Positions 53,871 through 64,000 of a stretch of 64,000 nucleotides of DNA are shown here, in pieces. Both the position numbers and the translations under genes were made by a program. A model generated the notes under the pieces. The model was not told the DNA's origin. It did not search any database and was given only the letters and a program-made list of their open reading frames with translations. The DNA lies in contig JAJKFL010000031.1 of the NCBI GenBank assembly GCA_021186555.1, forward strand, positions 20,986,487 through 21,050,486. Direction: 5' to 3'. Within the stretch, counting starts at the first letter, position 1. Each line of letters starts with the position of its first letter. Source of the DNA: Reticulitermes speratus (Eukaryota; Arthropoda; Insecta; Blattodea; Rhinotermitidae).

Positions 53871-55302
53871 GGAAAAACGAAAAACAAAACTGATTATCTT
53901 CATCACAGGGTTGCACAAAAAGCCTCAAAGCAGCCCCCCCCCCCCCCCCCCCCCCCCCAAAGTTCAACTTCTCCTGCCAGCCCCCGCGCCGCGGATTTAG
54001 GTTTGGTTAGCTTTATGGCAAAATAACGAACGCTTCTTAACCATTGACGAACATATAGAATCCACTTACCGACATTCAAATTGTGGTACGTGTTAAGTCC
54101 CATGTTAATTGAAAGCAGTCGGTTCGTTAATCCTTATTTGCATGAGTTGTAACGCAGGCCACAACTTACATCTGACTTCGACTGCGCGTCCGTATTGTGT
54201 TGCGGGCAAGGAACAGCTCTCTCTGTCCTTCTTCAGTTGTATGGTTGTTCGAATCCAAATTGTGTTTACGTATTCATGGCACGAACCCTGTGTTCTGAAA
54301 TGTATCCTTACCCAGTACGATGTATTCAGAAAGATGTCGCGAATAATACAATACTTGCTGTGATATGTGTGTGTTAGTATTGTAGTCACAGGTGATGAAT
54401 CATCTACGGACCAAAGAATAGAATAGGCCATGAGCCAACAAACGAATGGCATAAACCTTGCTGTCATATGTGATTTGAATCCCAGAGTCTGTTTCTTTTA
54501 ACACCAGGCGAAGTGGTGTGTAGTTGTGCTTACGACAGGTCTGAGTTCATGTCCCGATACGTATGTTGGGGGTTCGCACGTTGTGCAGTCTTTGCGGTAT
54601 TGCGTTTAGAAGTTCATTGTGTAAAGAGAATTAATTTTTGTTGTCCTGCTCAGTTCGGTTTTCGGCAGTGGTATCAGATTTGTGACGGAAGGTATTCTTG
54701 AACTGCACGTTTAAAGCGCGGTGGTAACGTGTGTACCACGTGGTGTAACATCCGCACATTGTATGACTTTCTCTTAATTCTACAAATAAGTACCGATTAT
54801 TTCTACGTACAGCATTGATAATTCATAGTAGACACGGATTGTGCTCCCTGTGAGGTACGGACTTGAATTATTTAATATAATTTAGAAGAAAGTCATTCAT
54901 CATAGTGTCAAGTGTTATTGCTTTACAGACCTCACTTAAATAGTAGGAATTCTAGCAGCTGAGCTGGTAAAAGAAATCTCTCTCCTGTGTCAGACCTGAT
55001 GGTTTATGTCCATTTTAAGAAATTAGGATTATTGAATCTTTTCCAGAACAAATTTCACCCACTTACATCTTTTTTTTTTTATACGTCAGTTCGAACAGTT
55101 GGTCCCAATTTACAAAAATTTCTCTTAGATGGTCCCTTTTCCTCTAGACGTTTCCACCACAGTACCTCATTCCACTCTGTCATACAAGGCCTCGCACTTC
55201 ATCACATTCTTTGGCATGAGCAAAAATCCAGGCTTGTTTTTAAAACACTGGTAGAGAATGAAACGTATAGCGAGATACTTTATATTGTAAACGTTAAAAC
55301 AC
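53871..55302. other. No gene; 25-C homopolymer at 53934-53958
   Basis: The C run is the longest in the window. Frames at 54105-54467 and 54987-55412 (120 and 141 codons) have no domain; the second runs into the next repeat, so I do not call a gene. Confidence 0.5.
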
Positions 55303-55586
55303 TAAATACAAAGGAGTATTGCAGTCTACACGGTATTTTTATTTTAAGAACAACATGTTTTCTTCAACCCAGAATGGTCATCATCAGACGGGAGTGTATA
55401 AAAGGACAGTGACTGATATATAAAATTCTTAATTCCTTTGAAAGAGATCCCTGCCTTACAGTTGTCCTTTATACATTTTCGCCTAATGATGACCCTTATG
55501 GGTCGAAACATGTAGCGTTTTTATACAAAAAACAAATATTGTTTTTTGTAATAAAACAGCGGTGTAGACTCTAGTACTCATTGGTA
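55303..55586 (+). mobile_element. Palindromic Penelope-type element 4, eroded
   Basis: Left arm 55303-55406 (GAGTATTGCAGTCTACACGG.. GGTCATCATCAG) and right arm 55465-55586 (CTAATGATGACCC.. CGGTGTAGACTCTAGTACTC) are inverted with clear but weaker identity; the right arm has about 20 extra bases. No extension or target duplication could be fixed. Confidence 0.65.
55483..55512 (+). ncRNA. Hammerhead-like motif, element 4
   Basis: Stem I CGC, CUAAUGA in place of CUGAUGA, extra U, stem II GACCC-UUAU-GGGUC (five pairs), GAAA, palindromic stem III ACAUGU, GUA, then GCG closing stem I. The changed core base suggests loss of activity. A weaker mirror copy lies at 55355-55387 on minus. Confidence 0.45.
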
Positions 55587-56778
<1,192 letters not shown>

Positions 56779-56784
56779 TGTTCT

Positions 56785-57026
56785 GTGATGCTACAACCCA
56801 ATTCGGGCCAAGGCCGCCTCGTTGAGGTTGCTAGATCATACACACGCACGCCCGGTAGGACTCCTCTGAACGAGTGATCAGCTCGCCGCAGAGGCCGCTA
56901 CCTACACAACACATAACAGACACAAGAGATTAACATCCTTGCCCTCAAAAGGTGTCGAACCCGCTATGTCAGCGATCGAGCGGCTGTTGCCTACGCGTTA
57001 GACCGCACGGCCACCGGGATCGGCAT
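56785..57026 (-). mobile_element. SINE family A variant inside the TAC microsatellite
   Basis: In reverse: GCCGATCCCGGTGGCCGTGC, GGTCTAACGCGTAGGCAACA, GCGGGTTCGACACCTTTTG (B box), GCAAGGATGTTAATCTC, GGTAGCGGCCTCTGCGGCGA, GAGGAGTCCTACCGGGCGTG. It differs from the three other family A copies in both head and body, so it is a subfamily; 34405-34525 is a fragment of the same variant. Confidence 0.82.
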
Positions 57027-57034
57027 CACTACTG

Positions 57035-57073
<39 letters not shown>
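57027..57073. repeat. TAC/ACT microsatellite, right part
   Basis: ACT repeats continue on the far side of the SINE in the same orientation, with one CTG unit. Confidence 0.95.
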
Positions 57074-57074
<1 letters not shown>

Positions 57075-57767
57075 GTGTAATAATTTCATTCAATTCAGTT
57101 CTTGTCTATTATTGTACTGAGCCAACAGCCCAGTGGCCCGTAACAAACAGCGCAACGTACAAACACAACAAAGGACAGTCAACAGGATACACGTGAAACA
57201 AACAAAAGAATACTTAAATAAATATTTAGGACACCTTGTGATATAACACCAAAAAGGAATAGGAAATCTGAGTGTGATACTTTGCCTTCTGAAGACATCT
57301 AAATCACTGCAGACTGAATTTTCCGCAGTGGCACGCCTGGCGGAGGGTCGATTTTTGAAGGATGAACTAAAACGTAACAAAGGAAAGTCTCGGAGGTTCC
57401 GAGTGGGAACTCAAAACCCAATAATGTCGGTGGATGATCGATAAGACTTAGACCCCCCCCCCCCACTTTGAAAAACTTTAGACAAAATTACGTCAGGTTT
57501 GATTTCTTCACTCATGAAAAGTGCGTAAATGAAGAAGTTGAAGAGCATTAGCGTAACTATTGCCATTACTGCCTGGGGAAGAGAATTGATTTTAGCAAAG
57601 AGCTACAGATTTCCGCTGAATGCGTTGAAGGTTTTTAGCGTCAGTAGAGATAATTGTAATAATAATAATAATAATAATGACTTCCACAGTCACGTCGGTG
57701 ACCACGACAAAGGCATATTGCATGAGATGAAGAGAGTAGTAGAAAGGAAGCATGATTTGGTGTAAAC
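57074..57767. other. No gene; 12-C run and an AAT microsatellite
   Basis: C run at 57453-57464 and AAT repeats at 57655-57677. No domain in the short frames. Confidence 0.5.
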
Positions 57768-57965
57768 GAGATTTTCGCTCTTCTGGGGTGTTACGTAGTG
57801 TTGATTTGTAATTACTGACATTTCGGGACAACATCGCCGTCCCATCTTCAAGGGTCAGACAGTTCTTGGACTGCTTGCCCCTTGAAGATCGGACTGATTG
57901 GTTGTCCCGAAACGTCGGTGACTATCAATCAGTGCTACATAAGGTGCTTGAAGAGCGAAGATTTC
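57768..57965. mobile_element. Inverted-arm element, CTTCTGGGAT family, two cores
   Basis: Left CGCTCTTCTGGGGTGTTACG and right, in reverse, CGCTCTTCAAGCACCTTATG are arms. The motif TTTCGGGACAACATCGCCGT + CCCATCTTCAAGGG occurs once on each strand (about 57821-57857 minus and 57887-57920 plus), a symmetrical double core. A 9-mer TAGTAGAAA lies on both sides but not adjacent to the left arm. Confidence 0.65.
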
Positions 57966-59549
57966 TAGTAGAAAAGTGACAAGGCGGAAGATGAGGACAG
58001 ACGTAATCAACGGAAGAGGAGAAAGAAACGAAAGAAAGAGGTTTAAATAATTTATACAGTTGAGTTCGGAATGCTGTTGGAATAGGCCACGACAAGAAGT
58101 GGTATCATCTGTGACAAAACTGCATGTACTCAGTGCATTGTGTGGCACCTTGACCCGTTGGGGCGTCTCTCGGCATGGAGAGTGCTGTAGGCTGCGACCA
58201 CTAAGTTAGGACGCCACGTTTTGATGCCACTGCGTCTGTGGGACAGCATATATTGTCCATCCGCTGTACCGAAATGTGGAGTGAATGCAGCTGTCAACAT
58301 TTATTATTCGCCCCGTGTTGTCTTACTTGCCTGCAGACGTATGCACAGCAAATAACATATGATGCACATAACCAAGATTATGCCCGTGATTTGATTATAG
58401 AGATTTGAAATGACATAGCACGCTCACACAGCACATTTTAATGATAGTAGAAAGACTTAAAGGGAAGGGCCGTAAAGGGGTGGAGTAATGATGGAAGCGA
58501 AATACCCTTGTTCATTCTACATTCCCTCCCATCTGAATTCCGGATACCTTTCTGTGCAAATTTGCTTTTGCCATCTTTTCCAATCTGATTAGCTGCCACG
58601 TACAAAATTGGAGACGGGAGTGTTGTCACAAAAATGAATTGTCAATTTGTCCCTAAATCGAATATCCGCCTCCCACTTTCATCTACCTCGTCCCTTTATT
58701 CTCGACTTGTTTTCTCCATTTATTCTTCGTTCTTTTCATATTTCCGACCCGTAGTTGCTTCTGACCAGTACGCGATTTACAGGCCATTGAGTCTTGTAAC
58801 AAAGACGACTGCACTCGTCCTAACTGTTTCCAGGGAATTATGTATCTGCGAAACGGGAGTCTGTTGCTTCTGTAGGCGACAAACTGTGAACACTTCGTTT
58901 TGTGCGGAAAGGACATGAAGACAGTTATACGGCACGTATTGTGAAGGAACTTGTGTGTGGTTCTGGGAAGTAAGGTACGGCGTCAAAACCCACCCCTGGA
59001 GCCGTTACAGTACCCCGATCGTCTGGGTGACAGTCCCTCGGTTAGCTGTGAAGCTGACCACTCTTCTTGTTTGGTTCCGAGATCAAGAACGTTCATTCCT
59101 CGTACGCGTCTTTATGGCGTGTCGATTATACTCGTGTATATAGGAAGAACTGTATGTAATTCTGCGTTAGTGTTACAGTAAAATATAGATCTTAGTATGA
59201 CAGTGTTTAGCAGATGCCTAGAGTACCCACAGTGTGTGGAGCGTGTTTAGCATGTATTCTAAGTGTAATTTATTTTGTAAGTGCCGACTCTGCTCTTGCT
59301 TCTGGTATTCCTGTTACCGTAGTTCATGAAAAACAGTAGATGTGCAAAACGTTATTAAAATTCACAGCGAAGTGAGAATTTCATACAAGATTTTGGGAAG
59401 AAAACTGTCTTTTTTTTAAGTTCTTATGCGATAGCCTGATGATGGTCTGAGTAGCTATGTTATAATAAACAGATAGTTGTGTTTAATTGTTTATTCGGAA
59501 AACTTTAAGTGCATAGTCCGCTACGAAGAAGCAGGCGCAGAAGTGAGGA
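57966..59549. other. No gene; SINE-B-like remnant at 58985-59115
   Basis: TGTGAAGCTGACCACTC, CCGAGATCAAGAACG and TCTTTATGGCGTG are eroded pieces of the SINE B 3' half. Nothing else recognised. Confidence 0.45.
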
Positions 59550-60023
59550 ATGTGGGCCCTGTAGTGTACCTTCCGTCTTCCCCAGATAAATGTGGGCCCT
59601 GTAGTGTACCTTCCGTCTTCCCCAGATAAATGTGGGTCCTGTAGTGTACCTTCCGTCTTCCCCAGATAAATGTGGGCCCTGTAGTGTACCTTCCGTCTTC
59701 CCCAGATAAATGTGGGCCTGTAGTGTACCTTCCGTCTTCCCCAGATAAGTGTGGGTCCTGTAGTGTACCTTCCGTCTTCCCCAGATAAATGTGGGCCCTG
59801 TAGTGTACCTTCCGTCTTCCCCAGATAAATGTGGGTCCTGTAGTGTACCTTCCGTCTTCCCCAGATAAATGTGGGCCCTGTAGTGTACCTTCCGTCTTCC
59901 CCAGATAAATGTGGGTCCTGTAGTGTACCTTCCGTCTTCCCCAGATAAATGTGGGACCTGTAGTGTACCTTCCGTCTTCCCCAGATAAATGTGGGTCCTG
60001 TAGTGTACCTTCCGTCTTCCCCA
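59550..60023. repeat. 40-bp minisatellite, about 12 units
   Basis: The unit is TGTGGGCCCTGTAGTGTACC + TTCCGTCTTCCCCAGATAAA, period 40 bp, with GGGCCC/GGGTCC/GGGACC variants and one unit that lost a C. On minus, all three frames are open through the array because the unit has no stop in any frame. The apparent 236- and 173-residue proteins (motif GKTEGTLQ..HLSGEDGRYTT..) are this artefact. Confidence 0.95.
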
Positions 60024-60081
60024 CACAAATGCAGCGAATCATTTAAACACGCTTTGCGAATGTCTATACGGTGGGGCATTT

Positions 60082-60242
60082 CAGGGGTGCACAAATTTTC
60101 CAGAAATCTAAGATCCATCTGAAAGTTACATACGCGAGAAAGATGACATGAAATTCCGTTCTGAGCACCTACAAATATTAGGAGCCACCGCACAAAATTC
60201 AGTTGTCACAGCGACCTGGCGCCTGGGATTTGCGCACCCTTG
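60082..60242 (-). mobile_element. hAT MITE, 160-bp family, copy 6
   Basis: CAGGGGTGCACAAATTTTCC to ATTTGCGCACCCTTG, with the family interior in reverse (GGTCGCTGTGACAACTGAAT, GGTGGCTCCTAATATTTGTA). Flanks GGGCATTT and GATTATTT agree only at 5 of 8. Confidence 0.78.
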
Positions 60243-61804
60243 GATTATTTTATAATAAACCCTTGAGACTCTTTACCGTTAATCCAGTGATCTGGTAATA
60301 AACTGTGTTCTGCGACGGTACAGTAATCAGTTTATGGCTTTGGTAGAAGGCCTGCTTGTCATAAGGGATGTGAGTGTACTCAGTACGTGAAGATACGTCA
60401 TTGAAAATATATTGGATGGTATGCAACTTGATGCTTTTATGTACTTGTTATGCACTAACGTTGTAAGGCGTACCAACGGGGTAATTAATACTTATTTTTA
60501 AGCACGTATTTTAATTACAAGAGTATGCTGAATGTTAATGATTGAGATGAAATGCGAATGTATATGGAGATGTGCATGCCAGGTGGTAATTCTTTCATCC
60601 TTCGAGAACATTGCCAATGAGGTTATATTTTTCAGGTTGAAGAACAGTTGTAGGTATTTTTATAAGTTCAGTAGCCTCACACTGACAAATTTAAGGAGCA
60701 GTAGAGTCACGCTGGGAATTGCGGCTCTAAAGTACAAAATGAAATAGCAACACAGACAACAACAGAGTTAAAATACCGTCGCCCGTAACTGTATGGAATT
60801 TTGCAATACCAAGGAGTTCGTTTGTCAGGAGTGGCAGAGGTTGCCTTCAGGACAAGATTGTCGGGAGCCATCGTTGACAGATGTATGCTCGTACATTATC
60901 AGGCCTTGCGGTAATTTGCTGCGTTCTTGTCTCGTTCAGATTCCAGTCTTGCATGCTTACCAACCCAAATGCATTTTCTTCAGCATAACGTCCCGATCTG
61001 TTGTATAAGTCACTCTTACACTCCTTCAGAAATTGTTAATAAAACTTAACAGTTACTGTTCCGTGACAGAAACTTGTGGATGTTTAACGTTGCCGTATTT
61101 TTGATGGGACATAAAACAGATCACGTAGTGCCAACTTCAACGGTGACCTTTTTTACCGTCAGATAGGACAAGAAGTGGAATGTAGTTTAGAACATCGAAA
61201 CTTCACCGTACTTACGCTGACGGGTATTTATCATACAGATGTCGTTGTTACTAAAGCAATCTCTGTACAGGCCTGGACAGGACCCTTAGGGTTCCAGGAG
61301 GTTGAGGCTCCCAGATTTCTAGACAATCGGCACATGAAGGTGGTAAGGTTGTCAGCCCTAAGCACCGGCCGCCTTTACCCCCCAGGAAATATTTCTGGTA
61401 CTCATTTCTGTTAGAGGTTGAGTCGACCCCAGGGCCGTAGTGCAGCCGGAAGGATTATGTCAATGTAGTAACCATAACTAAGGCTACAGACATCCACATA
61501 CAATATGTAATACTTATTGGTTTTCCACGGGAACAATGGCTAGGCGAAAGCTCCTGAGTGTTACGTTACACGTACATTGCTAGTCTTGTTCCTGTCTGTA
61601 GATGCCACAAAATTATCTATTTCCCTGTGTGCATATTACATGTCTTCCGTCCAGTCGCGTTTCTCAGTCATACATGCGTCTAACTTGACCACATCTGTCA
61701 GACGTCGGCACACAGCTGTCATGACGTGTCAGTGGCGTAACTGTTATCTATAGCTGGATGTACGCCATTTACTAGTACATGTAGAGAAAGGTGCAGTTGT
61801 TTCT
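60243..61804. other. No gene recognised
   Basis: Several short frames without domains and no repeat end that I can place. Confidence 0.45.
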
Positions 61805-61890
61805 ATGCTCAGGTAAGCACACGCCATGAAGGCGGATGGAGGAGTGGAGGTGCAGCCCTACCAATTCACAAACCGGGCACTACATTGAGA
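61805..61890 (-). mobile_element. SINE family B 3' fragment
   Basis: GCACACGCCATGAAGGCGGA, GGAGGAGTGGAGGTGCAGCC and AACCGGGCACTACATTGAGA are the antisense 3' region of family B. Confidence 0.6.
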
Positions 61891-62742
61891 TGGCTGTCAG
61901 AACTTGGCCTTTTATTTTAATTGGAGTCTTGGATTTTGACTGATAGTACAGGAAAATTTTTCATCACGCAGTGAGAAATGAAGATGTTTCTACATTTTGA
62001 ACCTCAACTGTGGTATTAGAACTGACAACTATTTCCAGTCTCGCAGATTTTTGGAACTACAAAAAAATTGTTTCTTTTGCAGGAAAAAAAAAATTTATAA
62101 ATCACAACTCTCAGAATGACCTAGTGGGTTTAGCCGTACTGCCTAATGAGTTTTTAATACTGTACGTTCTTGACATCGATGGTACATTTATTGTTGCTAA
62201 TAGGAATATTGTTATCTCGGCATGCCTTGAATGCCATGAAGCACTCGAAACATTTCCCTGCAGGAATTCAAACACTGCATACAATGGGATCACACCACTT
62301 CAATTATACATTCCATAGTCAGCCCCTGACAAATAATTATATACATATCAGCTACAGTCTCGACTGATTTATTGACATTTTCTGCACTGCATCATTGAGC
62401 AGGTTTATTAAATTGTTAAAGTGCCTCTGTCGCTATAGATAACTGCGTCTGTGCTGGCTGGCTAAAACGGTTTCCAGTCCACTGCATCGTATGCCACCGT
62501 TGAGATGTGAGGTCTTCAGGGTGGTAATTTGTTTCTACTTTAATCTTCTAGGATCTAGGACCGTCATTGTCGTAGATAGAGCTCTGTAGGGTTCTGACTG
62601 CGGTGTCTTCTGAAACCATCTAATTTATCGGATTTGGCCGTCCTTCTGTTTTCAAAATAAGACTACATTTCGAGGACAGGATCGGTCCCCATCTTCATGC
62701 TTGAAATAAGATCATCACCTCCTCAGGCCCGATAGTTTAAAC
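61891..62742. other. No gene called; one 102-codon open frame
   Basis: The plus-strand frame 62010-62318 has mixed hydrophobic and polar composition but no domain. Overlapping frames in other phases are similar, so it is not called. Confidence 0.4.
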
Positions 62743-62907
62743 TAGGGGTGAACAAATTTCGGGTGCCAGGTCGCCTGGGCGACTAAACTTTGTACGCTGG
62801 CGCCTAATAATTCTGGGTTTTCAGTATAGAACTTGCCTTGTATCACTTTTCTGTCGCCAAGAATTTTGGGGCGCGTAATGCCTTGTTAGAAACTTCGCGC
62901 ATTCCTG
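62743..62907 (+). mobile_element. hAT MITE, 160-bp family, copy 7
   Basis: TAGGGGTGAACAAATTTCGG to CTTCGCGCATTCCTG, with GGTGCCAGGTCGCCTGGGCG inside. Flanks GTTTAAAC (62735-62742) and ATTTAAAA (62908-62915) agree at 6 of 8. Confidence 0.8.
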
Positions 62908-64000
62908 ATTTAAAACTGTTCTAACCTTCTGGGCCAAGACCCATTTCTTGATCAGTGTAAATGTCAAATCGTCAAGGTAGACTTTGTATTATAGACTTGG
63001 GAAATAATATAGCCTTTCGCCTAATTGCAAGTGTAAGTGTTCTTTTTTTTTTGGCTCACACTTGAGTTTCTTTTTTTTGCCAAGTTCTTGGTTTCATATC
63101 TTGGCATTTTCCTCAAGGCATGTCATTAAACAGTATTCAGAATGCCCTAAATTAAGAACCTGATGTTATTAAGGAGTTAATTATGCTTGTGATATTAAGC
63201 GTATAGGGCCTCTACATACTAGCGTTGCCTGTTACTGCGTTGTAAACAGACGCGTTATTCCTTGTGATACTGCGATAAGGATCTTGCGCTGTTTCGGCTC
63301 TTCCATTAGCAAGTACAGTAACGTCTGAGAACCCTCCTAGTTCCAAATAATAGTCTGTCAGCATGGCAAGTCAAGCACAAGTCCGCAGCGCGTCTTCTTG
63401 GAAAGCAAGTTTAAAGTTGTTCTGAAATCTGAAGTTTAGCCTGTTTTCCTCTCCTTTCTTTTGTACATTGAAATGATAAGTGGGTACTTATTACATACTT
63501 ACAGTCATTACGAGGATGTATCCTGCAAGACTGGCACAGACGTTTAAGTGTAGAACAGGAATTAATGTTATTGAATGTTCTGGTATCTCCAGAGAGAAAT
63601 GGACGTATGATCAAAGAGACGATTCCAAGAATTACAGCTCCAAATCCGTAAGTAAAGAAGAAGACTGTTACAGTCGTCTGTGTTTAAAATAAGAGAATTA
63701 GAACACAGATTAAGAATAATTGGGAACAGAGTGGTGGGGAAAGTATTTGAACCTAAAACAGAGCAATCTGGCTACACGAGGTTCTAGAAAACAGCCAGTG
63801 AAATACCAAACACTGTATACTCTTCACCTAGCAGTATTAGGGTGATGACACGAAAGAAGATGCGAATGGGGGGGGGGGGGCTTATGAAACACGCGTGGAA
63901 GAAATGCGTATCAAATTTGGGTCCAGAAATCTCGAAGTAAGAGGCCACGTCGTGTACTTACTAGATAATTGGAAGATAGGTTGAAGTGATTTTAGGAAAT
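62908..64000. other. No gene; 13-G run at 63868-63880
   Basis: Unique sequence to the window end, with T runs near 63042 and 63070 and a G homopolymer. Nothing else supported. Confidence 0.45.

Noticed and set aside
54987-55412. 141-codon plus frame
   Set aside because: Its last third is the left arm of an eroded palindromic element, so the frame is a chance join.
59483-60193. Minus-strand 236-codon open frame with a repeated GEDGRYTTGPTFIWGRRKVH-type peptide
   Set aside because: It is only the 40-bp minisatellite read through; all three frames are open for the same reason.

Overview
This window is non-coding insect DNA. The best guess is a cockroach or termite (Blattodea). The evidence is several tRNA-derived SINE families of blattodean style, insect LINE C-termini, a CCTAA (telomere TTAGG) satellite and abundant mariner, hAT and pogo relics. 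I recognise no host exon, tRNA, rRNA or CRISPR array. Every open frame over about 100 codons is either inside a repeat or lacks any recognisable domain. It reads as an intergenic or long-intron stretch built from transposon fossils and satellites.

Layout. 0-7.4 kb: a short hAT element (164-1090) split by a palindromic Penelope-type element (654-970), a fold-back mariner (2227-3111), a LINE scrap, one inverted-arm repeat and a hAT MITE. 8.9-12.3 kb: a SINE, a 61-bp minisatellite of about 39 units, and a LINE 3' end with a purine-rich tail. 13-20.8 kb: LINE and SINE scraps, a second palindromic Penelope-type element (16291-16619), a pogo/Tigger-like element split by a SINE (16643-17326), a hAT MITE and the best LINE C-terminus (20318-20820). 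23-24.1 kb: a 31-bp minisatellite. 25-44.6 kb: thinly spread SINE, LINE, hAT and inverted-arm repeats. 46-56 kb: an inverted-arm element with a 14-bp target duplication, a terminal-inverted-repeat element carrying telomere-like repeats (50394-50831), a third palindromic element (50996-51248), a perfect hAT MITE (52175-52373), a young SINE (52560-52834) and a fourth, eroded palindromic element (55303-55586). 56.6-62.9 kb: a TAC microsatellite split by a SINE, a 40-bp minisatellite and two more hAT MITEs.

The most interesting content is a set of short palindromic elements. Three have about 60-125-bp inverted arms, a 35-36-nt extension on one side only, 12-14-bp target duplications, and inside the arms a hammerhead-ribozyme-like core. 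Its stem I changes in a compensating way between copies. A second, more abundant family (ends CTTCTGGGAT) has a related core and, in one clear copy, the same layout. The second notable item is a telomere-like CCTAA array enclosed by about 60-bp terminal inverted repeats, so mobilised by or captured in a transposon. All family assignments are by eye; no database search was possible.
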